A stretch of DNA of 64,000 nucleotides from Flavobacteriaceae bacterium LYZ1037 (GTDB taxonomy: Bacteria; Bacteroidota; Bacteroidia; Flavobacteriales; Flavobacteriaceae), in the NCBI GenBank assembly GCA_003144015.1, contig QFWS01000008.1:59615-123614 (forward strand). The letters run 5' to 3'. The translations under genes and the position numbers were made by a program. This document shows, one piece after another, positions 26,092 to 37,190 of the stretch; the first letter of the stretch is position 1; each line of letters opens with the position of its first letter. Below the pieces are notes generated by a model. That model did not search any database, was not told where the DNA came from, and was given only the letters and a program-made list of their open reading frames with translations.

Positions 26092-27292
26092 CTAATTGTT
26101 TTATAATTTCTTTTAAAAGGTCATTAGCGACCTCTGCTTTAGACTTTAATTGGTATTCGGTAACCTTATTTTTATTATCGATAATGGTTACTTTATTGGT
26201 TTCTGTTTTAAATCCAGCTCCTTTATCTTTCAACGAATTTAATACAATTAAATTTAAATTCTTCTTTTTTAATTTTGCTTTTGCATTTTCAAGTTCATTT
26301 TCTGTTTCAAGTGCAAAACCAACTAAAATTTGATTTGATTTGATATCTCCTAACGAAGCTAAAATATCTTTTGTTTTCTCTAGTTCTAATACTAACGTCT
26401 TATCGTTCTTTTTTATTTTCTGACTGGCAACTTGTTTGGGTCTGTAATCTGCAACAGCAGCTGCTAAAATAGCGATATTTGTTTGATTAAAATATTTATG
26501 CGCTTCTTGATACATCTCCTCTGCAGAGGTTACTGAAATGACATTTATTAAACTATGTTTTAAAGTCTGGTTAGTTGGCCCTGTAATTAAATATACTTCG
26601 GCTCCGAGATTTGCTGAAGCTTTAGCAATTTCAAAACCCATTTTTCCACTAGAATGATTTCCTATAAAACGAACCGGATCTAGGGCTTCGTATGTTGGGC
26701 CTGCAGTAATTAAAACTTTATTTCCACGAAGTGGTAATTTATCTAGAATATCATTCTCAATAAAAGTAACGATATCTTCAGGTTCTGCCATTCTTCCTTC
26801 GCCTACCAATCCACTTGCTAATTCGCCACTTGTTGCTGGAATAATACTATTCCCAAAGCTTTTAAGTTTTTCGAAAGATTGTTTTGTGGTTGGGTGTTTA
26901 TACATGTCCAAATCCATAGCTGGAGCAAAATAAACAGGACATTTTGCGGATAAGTATGTTGCTAGAAGTAAATTATCGCAAACCCCATTTGCCATTTTAG
27001 ACAAGGTGTTAGCTGTAGCTGGAGCAACAATAAAGAAATCTGCCCATAGTCCTAATTCTACATGATTATTCCACAGATCTTCATCTGCATTGTCTACAAA
27101 AGTAGTGTGTACAGGATGTTTTGATAAAGTCGATAATGTTAAAGGAGTAACAAAATCTTTTGCTGAAGGAGTCATAACAACTTTTACATGGGCTCCGGCT
27201 TTAATAAAAAGCCGGACCAATGTTGCTGTTTTATAAGCAGCAATACCAGCACTAATGCCTAAAAGTATGTTTTTGCCGCTTAATATTGACAT
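26084..27292 (-). CDS. coaBC: Bifunctional phosphopantothenoylcysteine decarboxylase / phosphopantothenate-cysteine ligase
   Basis: Two consecutive steps of coenzyme A synthesis. The CoaC flavoprotein half (about 1-185) has ILLGISAGIAAYKT, the active-site helix with NHVELGLWADFFIVAPATANTL and the substrate-recognition PAMDLDM. The CoaB half has ITAGPTYEALDPVRFIGNHSSGKMG, AAVADYRP, KIKKND and VGFALETEN. All are conserved, and the 402-residue length fits a complete fused enzyme. It starts five bases after rpoZ and overlaps the next gene. The start at ATG 27292 matches the family N-terminus. Confidence 0.96.
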   Translation of the reverse strand: MSILSGKNILLGISAGIAAYKTATLVRLFIKAGAHVKVVMTPSAKDFVTPLTLSTLSKHPVHTTFVDNADEDLWNNHVELGLWADFFIVAPATANTLSKMANGVCDNLLLATYLSAKCPVYFAPAMDLDMYKHPTTKQSFEKLKSFGNSIIPATSGELASGLVGEGRMAEPEDIVTFIENDILDKLPLRGNKVLITAGPTYEALDPVRFIGNHSSGKMGFEIAKASANLGAEVYLITGPTNQTLKHSLINVISVTSAEEMYQEAHKYFNQTNIAILAAAVADYRPKQVASQKIKKNDKTLVLELEKTKDILASLGDIKSNQILVGFALETENELENAKAKLKKKNLNLIVLNSLKDKGAGFKTETNKVTIIDNKNKVTEYQLKSKAEVANDLLKEIIKQLDA

Positions 27293-27297
27293 ATAAT

Positions 27298-27627
27298 TTA
27301 TTCTTGTATATCGTCTTCTGTGTTTCTGTAATAAATTTTACCATCTAACCATTCCTGAACTGCTAATGCATGAGGTTTAGGTAGTTTTTCATAAAATTTA
27401 GAAACTTCAATTTGCTCTTTATTCTCAAAAATTTCTTCTAAACTATCGTTAAAAGTAGCGAATTCTTCAAGCTTTTCAATTAATTCTTTTTTAATTTCAG
27501 AATTAATCTGTTCAGCTCTCCTAGATATAATAGAGATAGACTCGTAGATATTTTGCGTTTCAGCATCTACTTTATTTCTATCATAGGTAATTGTATTAAC
27601 AGGAGCTTTGATTTTTTTTAAATCCAT
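27298..27627 (-). CDS. rpoZ: RNA polymerase omega subunit, Bacteroidota type
   Basis: A 109-residue acidic protein located between bamD and coaBC, where Bacteroidota carry their Rpb6/omega-like subunit. The N-terminus MDLKKIKAPVNTITYDRNKV and the segment NIYESISIISRRAEQINSEIK resemble the omega family, in which the second segment contacts the beta' subunit. The rest is a charged helical tail. Sequence similarity to E. coli RpoZ is weak, so the call depends on the family pattern and gene order. It begins 11 bases after bamD and lies five bases before coaBC. Confidence 0.75.
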   Translation of the reverse strand: MDLKKIKAPVNTITYDRNKVDAETQNIYESISIISRRAEQINSEIKKELIEKLEEFATFNDSLEEIFENKEQIEVSKFYEKLPKPHALAVQEWLDGKIYYRNTEDDIQE

Positions 27628-27637
27628 TTTATTGTAT

Positions 27638-28450
27638 TTAGCTTTTAGTTCTATATTTTTCTAATTCTTTAATGGCATTTTCTACCATTTCATCTGCATC
27701 TTCCATTCGTTTAGAATCGCTATAACTCTTCTTATAGTTATTATAATGCAATTCTACCTTTTTTAAACGTTCTTCTCTTTTGACTTCTACACTATTCATT
27801 GCCATTTTATAGGCAGAATCTAATTTAAGAAAAAAGGCTTCTTCTCTATACGTGGATCCTGGGAAATCTAAAATAAAGTTATCCAATGCTTTAATTGGGG
27901 CTGTGTAATCTCCAGTATATCCAGCAATTTTATTGTATTGTTTAGCAATTTCGAAAGCTTTTGTTTCTAATTTATAATCTAATTCCTTTACTAACTCATT
28001 TGCTTGAGGCAAAAATTCTGATTCTGGAAATAGATTGATAAAGGTTTGCAATTTTTCTAAAGCATCTTTTGTTTCTATTTGATCTTTAGAAAAAACCGGA
28101 GAAAGCATGTATGCACTTTTTCCACTTAGAAAGGCTGCTTCTTCAACTTTTTCACTTTGAGGATAAGACGATACAAATCTCTCAAATTGATAACTAGCCA
28201 AATAATATTCTTTCATTTCAAAATAGGTGTTCGCATATAGAAACATCAATTTTTCAGCTTGAGGTTTCCCTCTATAATTAGGAACAATTTGAGCAAAAAG
28301 CTTATTTGCTTTATCAAATTTACCATCATCATACAGCTCCATACCAACTCTAAATTTCTCACTAACATCGGGCTTTTTCAAGGCCTTCTGATATTGACTA
28401 CAAGAACTTAATACAGTGAAAGTTATAAATAAATAAAAAAGTTTCTTCAT
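27638..28450 (-). CDS. bamD: Outer-membrane assembly lipoprotein BamD
   Basis: Component of the machine that folds beta-barrel proteins into the outer membrane. The lipoprotein signal is MKKLFYLFITFTVLSSCSQY with the lipid-bearing Cys17. The mature protein is helical with TPR-like repeats, for example KLMFLYANTYFEMKEYYLAS and EKVEEAAFLSGKSAYMLSP, as in the BamD/YfiO family. The 270 residues fit. It is the first gene of the cluster bamD-rpoZ-coaBC-DUF4835-recN and has a -7 box 17 bases upstream of its ATG. Confidence 0.92.
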   Translation of the reverse strand: MKKLFYLFITFTVLSSCSQYQKALKKPDVSEKFRVGMELYDDGKFDKANKLFAQIVPNYRGKPQAEKLMFLYANTYFEMKEYYLASYQFERFVSSYPQSEKVEEAAFLSGKSAYMLSPVFSKDQIETKDALEKLQTFINLFPESEFLPQANELVKELDYKLETKAFEIAKQYNKIAGYTGDYTAPIKALDNFILDFPGSTYREEAFFLKLDSAYKMAMNSVEVKREERLKKVELHYNNYKKSYSDSKRMEDADEMVENAIKELEKYRTKS

Positions 28451-28467
28451 AATTTTTAAACAGGATG

Positions 28468-28475
28468 CAAAATTA
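28468..28475 (-). promoter_or_regulatory. -7 promoter box for the bamD operon
   Basis: On the minus strand this reads TAATTTTG, ending 17 bases before the bamD ATG at 28450. It lies between dapA and bamD, so the two genes can be transcribed separately. Confidence 0.5.
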
Positions 28476-28557
28476 AGCTATTAATATGGATTTTAAAAAT
28501 ATTTTATTCAGCTAAAATAATTGCTTCAATACGCATTATACAAGGATTAAGTATTAT

Positions 28558-29445
28558 TTAACTTTTTTGAAAGTTATTCACAAAATTACCGATCTTAGTT
28601 TTCAAGGAATCTGTAGCAACAACAAGTGGTAATCTTACAGTGTCGTTACATAGATTTATTTTATCTAAAACCGTTTTAATTCCTGCTGGATTATTCTCAG
28701 AAAAAATAAGCCCAATCATGTCTAATAACTCATAATGAAGCTTAAAAGCCTCTTTAGCATTTCCTTCTAACCCTAAATGAATCATGTTTGAAAATTGTTT
28801 TGGAAAGGCTTGTCCAATAACAGAAATAACTCCGGCTCCCCCAGCTAGAACAACTGGCAAAGCAAGATCATCGTCTCCTGAAATCACTAAAAAATCTTGT
28901 GGCTTATTCTTTATTAATTGAAAATATTGAGGCATGCTTCCAGCTGCTTCTTTAATAGCGATAATATTTTTGAAGTCTGTAGCTAATCTAATAACCGTTT
29001 CAGGCAGCATGTTAGATGAAGTTCTACCAGGAACGTTATACAGGATAATAGGAACTGGAGATGCTAAAGAAATAGTTTTAAAATGCTGATAAATGCCTTC
29101 TTGTGTTGGTTTACTATATGCTGGAGACACCGATAGGATGGCTGAAATATAATTAAAATCAGTCGTTTTTATTTCTTCAATAACATCTGCTGTATTATTC
29201 CCTCCAATTCCTAAAACCAATGGCACTCGATTGTTATTGGCTTTAATAATAGTGGTTATAATTTCCTTTTTTTCCTGTTTGGTTATAGTAACACTTTCTC
29301 CAGTCGTACCACTAATAACTATATAGTCGGTTCCGTTTTCGATATTGTAATTTACAAGTTTCGAAAGTGCTTCATGGTCTACACTTAAATCGGTATTAAA
29401 GGGAGTTACTATAGCAATACCCATACCAGTTAATTTATTTCTCAT
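28558..29445 (-). CDS. dapA: 4-hydroxy-tetrahydrodipicolinate synthase
   Basis: Condenses pyruvate with aspartate semialdehyde in the diaminopimelate/lysine pathway. The TIM-barrel protein of 295 residues has the substrate motif SGTTGES (46-52), Tyr136 in [10 protein letters not shown] and the Schiff-base Lys165 in [10 protein letters not shown], followed by [11 protein letters not shown] and GVISVIGQ. The ATG overlaps the stop of the DUF6913 gene (ATGA), so translation is probably coupled. dapF at 48737-49516 completes a later step of the same pathway. Confidence 0.96.
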   Translation of the reverse strand: MRNKLTGMGIAIVTPFNTDLSVDHEALSKLVNYNIENGTDYIVISGTTGESVTITKQEKKEIITTIIKANNNRVPLVLGIGGNNTADVIEEIKTTDFNYISAILSVSPAYSKPTQEGIYQHFKTISLASPVPIILYNVPGRTSSNMLPETVIRLATDFKNIIAIKEAAGSMPQYFQLIKNKPQDFLVISGDDDLALPVVLAGGAGVISVIGQAFPKQFSNMIHLGLEGNAKEAFKLHYELLDMIGLIFSENNPAGIKTVLDKINLCNDTVRLPLVVATDSLKTKIGNFVNNFQKS

Positions 29446-29966
29446 GTGTTTAATTTATTTAATACACTCAAGTATTTTTTTAATTCAGTTTTAAAAGCTT
29501 CAATATTTTTAAATTCTGTTTTTATTATTAGGTCGTTAATCCGTTTATCTTCTTGAAAAATCCCAACCTTAAATTGGGCTTTAGAAGCAGTTGTTAAATA
29601 CTTTAACTCTAAAACATCTTTTGAATAATAACTAATTAACAAATCAAATTTTGTGTCTAAAAACGTTTGCAATTCAATGTTGTTAACCTTGCCATTCCAG
29701 GTGAAATCTTTCGGATTAAAGCAGTCGTTCCAAGAATAAGTCACCTCTTTTTTAGACTCTGTAAACGCAATAATTTTTAATTTATTGGGTCTTAGATTAA
29801 TTGACTGTGCAATGGTTTTAATAGATTCGAAATCATTAGTTTCATCTGCATTTAATATAATCCCTAAACTTTCAATTTTATTGGTGTTAAAATGTTCTCC
29901 CCTATTTTTTAAAATGGTGTTTAAATTCTTTTTAATAGATTTTTCTTTTAAACCCTTTAAAATCAT
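29442..29966 (-). CDS. DUF6913 family protein
   Basis: Starting at ATG 29966 the protein has 174 residues beginning [17 protein letters not shown] longer frame from 30008 would start upstream of the perfect -7 box at 29987-29994, so it is rejected. Visible features are a basic N-terminal helix, an [12 protein letters not shown] strand and the conserved [22 protein letters not shown] near the middle, a pattern I associate with DUF6913 next to dapA in Flavobacteriia. Function unknown. It overlaps dapA by four bases and is divergent from the 5'-nucleotidase genes. Confidence 0.75.
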   Translation of the reverse strand: MILKGLKEKSIKKNLNTILKNRGEHFNTNKIESLGIILNADETNDFESIKTIAQSINLRPNKLKIIAFTESKKEVTYSWNDCFNPKDFTWNGKVNNIELQTFLDTKFDLLISYYSKDVLELKYLTTASKAQFKVGIFQEDKRINDLIIKTEFKNIEAFKTELKKYLSVLNKLNT

Positions 29967-29986
29967 TATATCTTTATACTTTGTTA

Positions 29987-29994
29987 CAAAGGTA
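29987..29994 (-). promoter_or_regulatory. -7 promoter box for the DUF6913-dapA operon
   Basis: On the minus strand this reads TACCTTTG, 20 bases before the ATG at 29966. It decides between that start and the longer frame beginning at 30008. Confidence 0.5.
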
Positions 29995-30038
29995 GTAAAA
30001 GTACACACAAAAAATTAGTTAAACTCAGATGTTTCGTC

Positions 30039-30800
30039 ATGAATTTTAAACCGTTTTTCGCACTAACAATTATCTTCTTTATATTTTCTTGCAAACAGGA
30101 AACACAGCGCCTAACAAGAATTGAAGGCAAACAAATTGCCATTACAGACAGTTTAGAAACCGACGCTAGTATTGAAGCATTTGTGAAACCTTATAGAGAA
30201 CATATTAATAAAAATTTAGATAGCGTTATTTGCTATGCTGTAAATACGTACTCTAAAAGTGATGGTGAATTGAATACAGCCATTGGAAATCTCTTTGCAG
30301 ATGTTATTTTTGAACAATCGAACCCCGTTTTTAAAGCACGAACTGGAAAAGATATCGATATGGTTCTAGTTAATCATGGTGGTATTCGATCTATTATTTC
30401 TAAAGGCGATATCACTACTAGAACGGCTTACGAAATCATGCCATTTGAAAATAGCGTTGTAGTTGCTGCTATTAACGGGAAACAAGTAAATGAGTTAGTT
30501 AATTATTTAGTAGAAGGCAAAAGAGCTCATCCAATCTCAAAGTTAAACGTCGTGGTTGACAACAACTATCATCTTGTGAATGCTACCATTAATAATAAAC
30601 CTATAGACACATCTAAAGTATATTATGTAGCTACAAACGAATACCTCTACAATGGAGGAGATAGCATGAATTTCTTTCAACCAAGTGATAGCTTGTATAT
30701 TTTAAATTATAAAATAAGAAATGCCTTTTTAGACTACTTTAATAAAAAAGACACCATTAATCCTGTTATTGACAATAGGTTTATTCGATTAAAAAAATAA
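30039..30800 (+). CDS. 5'-nucleotidase C-terminal domain lipoprotein
   Basis: A 253-residue lipoprotein (signal ending IFFIFSCKQE, lipid Cys18) made only of the C-terminal, substrate-binding half of UshA-type 5'-nucleotidases. Recognisable pieces are TAIGNLFADVI, VNHGGIRS with the substrate-binding Arg, IMPFENSVVVA and YNGGDSMNFF, equivalent to the base-stacking loop. The catalytic metallophosphoesterase half is the next gene, four bases downstream, so the two probably assemble into one periplasmic nucleotide- or sugar-phosphate-hydrolysing enzyme. The gene order is the reverse of the domain order in UshA. Confidence 0.88.
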   Translation: MNFKPFFALTIIFFIFSCKQETQRLTRIEGKQIAITDSLETDASIEAFVKPYREHINKNLDSVICYAVNTYSKSDGELNTAIGNLFADVIFEQSNPVFKARTGKDIDMVLVNHGGIRSIISKGDITTRTAYEIMPFENSVVVAAINGKQVNELVNYLVEGKRAHPISKLNVVVDNNYHLVNATINNKPIDTSKVYYVATNEYLYNGGDSMNFFQPSDSLYILNYKIRNAFLDYFNKKDTINPVIDNRFIRLKK

Positions 30801-30804
30801 GCTC

Positions 30805-31722
30805 ATGAAAAGAAGAGATTTTATTCAGCAAACAACAGCAACTACAGCATTAATAACTATTGGAGGCCTAACGTTACCCTCGTTTACTTCAGCTGCTAAA
30901 AATAAACATATAACAATATTACATACAAACGATGTTCACAGCCATATAGATCCATTTGGGCCTGAAGATGGTAGAAACCCTAATAAAGGTGGTGTAGCAA
31001 GAAGAGCTAGTTTGGTGCAGGCAATAAGAAACGAGAATCCTAACACCCTATTATTGGATGCTGGAGATATTTTTCAAGGGACTCCTTACTTTAATTATTA
31101 TGGAGGAGAATTGGAATTTAAACTTATGAGTAAGTTAAAATACGATGCTGCAACTATTGGAAATCATGATTTCGACAATGGTATCGATGGTTTGTATGCA
31201 CAATTACCTCATGCTAATTTTGATTTTCTCTCGGCAAATTACGATTTTTCGAACACCATTATGGATACCCATGTCAAACCATACAAGGTATTTATTAAAG
31301 ACGGAATAAAAATTGGAGTCTTTGGAGTTGGTATTAAATTGAATGGTTTGGTTTTAAAAGATCTCTATAAAGAGACCAAATATTTGGATCCTATCGAGAT
31401 AGCTCAAGATATGAGTCGTGTCTTGAAAGATGAAGAGCATTGCGATTTAGTAATTTGCTTGTCGCATATAGGTTATCATTATTCAAATTATCCTGAAAGA
31501 CCTAGCGACTTAAAACTAGCTGAACAAACAAAAAATATCGACTTAATCATTGGTGGACATACACATACTTTTTTACCAAAACCAACAATTACTAAAAACG
31601 TTGAAGGTAAAAATGTGCTCGTAAACCAAGTAGGTTGTTATGGTATTAATTTAGGAAGACTCGATTTCTATTTCGATTCGGAAAAAAACAAAACTGCCAA
31701 CGGAACTTCTATTATTGTCTAG
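30805..31722 (+). CDS. 5'-nucleotidase N-terminal metallophosphoesterase, probable Tat substrate
   Basis: A 305-residue protein beginning MKRRDFIQQTTATTALITIG, a twin-arginine-like signal followed by a hydrophobic stretch and an Ala-rich cleavage region near residue 31. The dinuclear-metal motifs follow in order: HTNDVHSH, LLDAGDIFQGTPYF, IGNHDFDNG, LSHIGYH and IIGGHTHTF. It ends where UshA would pass into its C-terminal domain, and that domain is encoded by the preceding gene. It probably dephosphorylates nucleotides in the periplasm together with its partner. The convergent YhhN-like gene overlaps its end by 11 bases. Confidence 0.9.
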   Translation: MKRRDFIQQTTATTALITIGGLTLPSFTSAAKNKHITILHTNDVHSHIDPFGPEDGRNPNKGGVARRASLVQAIRNENPNTLLLDAGDIFQGTPYFNYYGGELEFKLMSKLKYDAATIGNHDFDNGIDGLYAQLPHANFDFLSANYDFSNTIMDTHVKPYKVFIKDGIKIGVFGVGIKLNGLVLKDLYKETKYLDPIEIAQDMSRVLKDEEHCDLVICLSHIGYHYSNYPERPSDLKLAEQTKNIDLIIGGHTHTFLPKPTITKNVEGKNVLVNQVGCYGINLGRLDFYFDSEKNKTANGTSIIV

Positions 31723-32470
31723 TTAACGTTAATGAGCTTTCTGAAGCGATTCTTTCTACTACAATTTGTTTTTTCTTAATTCTATTTTCTCCAATAATAT
31801 AATTAAACAGGAAGAATAAGCCTACAACATGCAGTACGCGATCCAACATCACAAAGCTCCAGTTGTAGATATAATAATTACTTATATAATAAAGTACATC
31901 TGAAAACACAAGACATAGAGCCATTAAAAAAAAGATAATTGATTGTCTTGTATCTGAGTTTAAATAAACCACAAACGACAAAAAAGTTAGAGCAATTAAA
32001 GACACGCTTTTAGCTGCAAATAAATAAACTTCCATAGGATCTGTGATTTGCACTTTTAAGATGGCATATAATTCATAAATAAAATACGAATTAATACTTA
32101 CAACAATAAGCAAGTAAAGCGCTATCACAGAGTCTATCCTTACACGTTTGAATTTAGAAAACGTATAATATATAAGAGTTAAATAACTTAAAAAATATAT
32201 AAAGCTTGAAAATTTTATAAGCGTACTACTTGAAGAAAAGACAGATGAAAAATCACCAATAAAAGAGAATACCATAAACAGCACAAAAATGAAATTAAAG
32301 TATCTATTTTTAATAAAATAGTACATAATAAACACAGGTACAAATAGTGGTTTCGTAATTTGCAACAATAGTCCACTCTCGCTAATGGTAGCAAGGATGT
32401 TGATTAGGATAAGTAAAAACAGAACACATAAAAATATTCTGTTATAACTAATTTTTAGCCATTCTTTCAC
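31712..32470 (-). CDS. YhhN-like integral membrane protein, copy 1
   Basis: A 252-residue, almost entirely hydrophobic protein with about seven or eight helices. The start is GTG 32470; an in-frame stop lies just upstream. TKPLFVPVFIMYY and SFIGDFSSVF correspond to the KPL and GD positions of the YhhN (TMEM86, lysoplasmalogenase-like) family, so this is the copy that best keeps that pattern. Enzymatic activity is not shown by sequence alone. Two related genes lie directly upstream on the same strand, each with its own -7 box. The C-terminus ends in a basic, then Ser/Thr-rich tail. Confidence 0.65.
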   Translation of the reverse strand: MKEWLKISYNRIFLCVLFLLILINILATISESGLLLQITKPLFVPVFIMYYFIKNRYFNFIFVLFMVFSFIGDFSSVFSSSSTLIKFSSFIYFLSYLTLIYYTFSKFKRVRIDSVIALYLLIVVSINSYFIYELYAILKVQITDPMEVYLFAAKSVSLIALTFLSFVVYLNSDTRQSIIFFLMALCLVFSDVLYYISNYYIYNWSFVMLDRVLHVVGLFFLFNYIIGENRIKKKQIVVERIASESSLTLTRQ

Positions 32471-32496
32471 AGTAGTAATTCATAAGTAGGTTGAAA

Positions 32497-32504
32497 CAAA
32501 TATA
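32497..32504 (-). promoter_or_regulatory. -7 promoter box for YhhN-like copy 1
   Basis: On the minus strand this reads TATATTTG, 26 bases before the GTG start at 32470. Confidence 0.45.
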
Positions 32505-32600
32505 TATAATTACAACGATAATAACGTGCAGTTCATCGAAAACACTGTTAATATTTTTTTGAAGAATGTATTAAAGGGAATAAAACAATGAGGAAAATAA

Positions 32601-33326
32601 TTAAGAAGCCGCTTTAAAACGGTATTCCAAACTAATTCTTGAATGATAATAATAAAAGCTAAAAGCCATGACAAATAATACTGTTGAAACAAAGTTTAAG
32701 ATATCTTGATCAGTAATATAGAAATAAGCAATTTGTATTACTTCAGAAAACACAATACTTAATGAGCCCAGAAATAGAGCTAACGACTTTTTATTATCGT
32801 TATAAAAATAAGCAATTAGAGATAGAGAAAGCAACAGCAACATAACAATATTGTATATTAACTCAATCCCAATCATAAATGAATTATTAAATAAAAATGG
32901 ATTGACAATCGTTATTAAAACATACACCATATATCCATTTAATATTGATAATACTGCTAAATGTGCTTTATAGTTTTTAAGTACAGCTTTAAAATCAAGG
33001 CTTTTACAAACCTCAAGTAGCAACAAACAATAGGCTGCTATATATAGTAAATTACCAAACATGTAATATAGGTCGAAAATCTTATCGGTATTTATATAAA
33101 ATTCTGCGAAAACCAATAACTCTGAAATAGAAAATAAAATTAAAAACCAAGAGAAATATCGCGACTTATCTTTTACATTAATAAAGTATAATAATGTAAA
33201 TAAAGGCACAATAAAAGATTTGGAAATACTAGAAATAAAATACTCTTCTTTAATCTCGCAAAGAGTAAAAGAAAGACAGAGCAGTATTATAAAAACAATT
33301 AAAATATTTGATTTATTTAAAATCAT
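32601..33326 (-). CDS. YhhN-like integral membrane protein, copy 2
   Basis: A 241-residue polytopic membrane protein starting MILNKSNILIVFIILLCLSF at ATG 33326. A longer frame from 33383 would begin before the -7 box at 33345-33352. It aligns by eye with its neighbours: SISKSFIVPLFTLLYFI in the place of TKPLFVPVFIMYY in copy 1, and FSISELLVFAE where copy 1 has FSFIGDFSSVF, so the conserved GD has become SE. The late segment LSIVFSEVIQIAYFY matches LCLVFSDVLYYISNY. Function unknown; loss of the family's acidic site suggests a changed role. Confidence 0.6.
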   Translation of the reverse strand: MILNKSNILIVFIILLCLSFTLCEIKEEYFISSISKSFIVPLFTLLYFINVKDKSRYFSWFLILFSISELLVFAEFYINTDKIFDLYYMFGNLLYIAAYCLLLLEVCKSLDFKAVLKNYKAHLAVLSILNGYMVYVLITIVNPFLFNNSFMIGIELIYNIVMLLLLSLSLIAYFYNDNKKSLALFLGSLSIVFSEVIQIAYFYITDQDILNFVSTVLFVMAFSFYYYHSRISLEYRFKAAS

Positions 33327-33344
33327 TTTATTAGCATTTGAAAG

Positions 33345-33352
33345 CAAATATA
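33345..33352 (-). promoter_or_regulatory. -7 promoter box for YhhN-like copy 2
   Basis: On the minus strand this reads TATATTTG, 18 bases before ATG 33326. Confidence 0.5.
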
Positions 33353-33498
33353 TACAAAATATACAATTAAACGATAATATCATGCAGTTTAACGATGAAA
33401 TACTATTATTTATAATGATTCTAAATAATTTATTTTTAATAAATTAAAAATTCTTTTGGTGTAAATGGGAAATAGTGGATTGTAGCATTCTCAATGAA

Positions 33499-34188
33499 TT
33501 ATTGTAATTCTATTGATTCTTCTTTATATGATTTAATTTTAGAATAAAAATAAAATAAAACAAATGCACAAACATGTAATAAGGTAGAGACAAATCCAAT
33601 AGCCAGCATTTGTTCAGATAGATAGTAATAGCCTATTAATAACAATTCTGCAAAAGTAATGGATAAACAACCACAAAATAAAAGAAGTGTTTTGTTGTCT
33701 TCATGTAATAAATAATTTAGAAAAGACATGCTAAGTAAAGAAAGTAACACGAAATTATACAGGTGTTCTATAATTCTAACAATACCAAGGTGGTTAGTCT
33801 CAAAATCAATCGGATTTATAATGGTTGCCATAACAAAAATAATATACAGATTTAGCAACAACAGAATAATAAAATGAGCTGGGAATTTTTTTAAAATAGT
33901 TTTTAATTTGATCGTTTTTAAAATTTCGAACAATAAAAACACATAAGCAAGTATATAAAGACAATTACAAATAAAATAAATAACCTCTGAAAGCATGTCT
34001 TGATCCATAATGTTTATGAGATCTGAAACAGAATAAGTTATTAAAAACAAAGTGAACAATATTGATTTCTCTTTTATGCTTATTAAATAAACAATTGTTA
34101 ATATAGGCACAAACAATAATTCTAATATTTCGAAAATATTAGAATCTACTATCCCTAAAATCATAGATGAAAACAAAAGTTGAATCAT
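33499..34188 (-). CDS. YhhN-like integral membrane protein, copy 3
   Basis: A 229-residue polytopic membrane protein from ATG 34188 (a TTG at 34197 would add three residues). It shares the arrangement of copies 1 and 2: LELLFVPILTIVYLIS, then YSVSDLINIMDQ at the GD position, and LSITFAELLLIGYYY near the end. The tail is charged. Like its neighbours it has no partner genes that would reveal a role. The three genes are spaced by about 110-170 bases and each has a separate promoter box, so they are a tandem family rather than a tight operon. Confidence 0.6.
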   Translation of the reverse strand: MIQLLFSSMILGIVDSNIFEILELLFVPILTIVYLISIKEKSILFTLFLITYSVSDLINIMDQDMLSEVIYFICNCLYILAYVFLLFEILKTIKLKTILKKFPAHFIILLLLNLYIIFVMATIINPIDFETNHLGIVRIIEHLYNFVLLSLLSMSFLNYLLHEDNKTLLLFCGCLSITFAELLLIGYYYLSEQMLAIGFVSTLLHVCAFVLFYFYSKIKSYKEESIELQ

Positions 34189-34242
34189 AATAAGCAATGA
34201 GTTTAAATATTATTATTAGAAAACAATTTCCTCATTAGACTA

Positions 34243-34250
34243 CAAATATA
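34243..34250 (-). promoter_or_regulatory. -7 promoter box for YhhN-like copy 3
   Basis: On the minus strand this reads TATATTTG, about 54 bases before the ATG at 34188. Confidence 0.45.
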
Positions 34251-34313
34251 TTTTAAATATTAAAATTAATCGGTAATAAAGTACAGTTTATCGGCTTGAA
34301 ACCAACAATGATG

Positions 34314-36314
<2,001 letters not shown>

Positions 36315-37190
36315 TTAAATATTCTTTATTCCTTTTAACATACGATTATTCCCAAAAATATCTGGTTTCAGATCCAAATCAACAAAAGCTTTATCTTGTA
36401 ATAATTGCTTCGTTTCGGTTCCAAGATATTGATTAATTTCAAAAAACAAGAGTCCTTTTTCCTTCAATTTATCAACAGCAAAATTTGCAATAACCTCATA
36501 AAACTGCAAAGGATTCTTATCCTCTACAAATAAAGCTAAATGTGGCTCGTATTTTAATACATTATTCTTTATTTCTATTTTTTCTAATTGCCTTACATAT
36601 GGCGGATTGGACACAATCAAATCAAATTCTAATGCTTTAAATTCCGAATTCCATGATTTTTTATTCAAAATATCTGCTTTAATAAAGTTTACTTTTACAT
36701 TATTTAATTCAGCATTTTGTTTCGCAATTTTTATAGCTTCTTCACTAACATCTAAAGCATACACTTGCACATTAGAAAGGTTTTTTGCCAATGAAATGGC
36801 AATACAACCTGTTCCTGTTCCAATGTCTAAAATTGTGGTTATAGATTCTTTACTTCGCTCTGTTTGACATTTTAAAATCCATGCAACCAATTCTTCTGTT
36901 TCTGGTCTTGGAATTAAGGTGTACTCATTCACCTTAAAAGGCAATCCATAAAATTCGGTTTCACCAATAATGTATTGAATAGGCTCTTCCTGTTTCAATC
37001 TGCTTAATGCTTCAAACAATGGCTGCTCTTCTTCTTTTGTTATTGTTAAATCTGGATCAAGAATCAAAGCTATCCGATTTAATTTTAAATAATGAGATAT
37101 TAATATATTGAAGAAACTACCTACTTCGTCCTTTCCAAATACAGCATCCAGCTCTTTATGAAAAATGTTTTGTATGTCTTTTAATCTCAT
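36315..37190 (-). CDS. prmC: Peptide chain release factor N5-glutamine methyltransferase
   Basis: Methylates the GGQ glutamine of release factors. The SAM-binding motif is ILDIGTGTGCIAISLA and the substrate-glutamine motif is DLIVSNPPYVRQ. The N-terminal helical domain contains the conserved YIIGETEFYGLPFKVN and LIPRPETEELV. The frame extends to a TTG at 37208, but ATG 37190 overlaps the preceding GNAT stop as ATGA and gives 291 residues beginning MRLKDIQN, the likely start. Confidence 0.94.
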   Translation of the reverse strand: MRLKDIQNIFHKELDAVFGKDEVGSFFNILISHYLKLNRIALILDPDLTITKEEEQPLFEALSRLKQEEPIQYIIGETEFYGLPFKVNEYTLIPRPETEELVAWILKCQTERSKESITTILDIGTGTGCIAISLAKNLSNVQVYALDVSEEAIKIAKQNAELNNVKVNFIKADILNKKSWNSEFKALEFDLIVSNPPYVRQLEKIEIKNNVLKYEPHLALFVEDKNPLQFYEVIANFAVDKLKEKGLLFFEINQYLGTETKQLLQDKAFVDLDLKPDIFGNNRMLKGIKNI

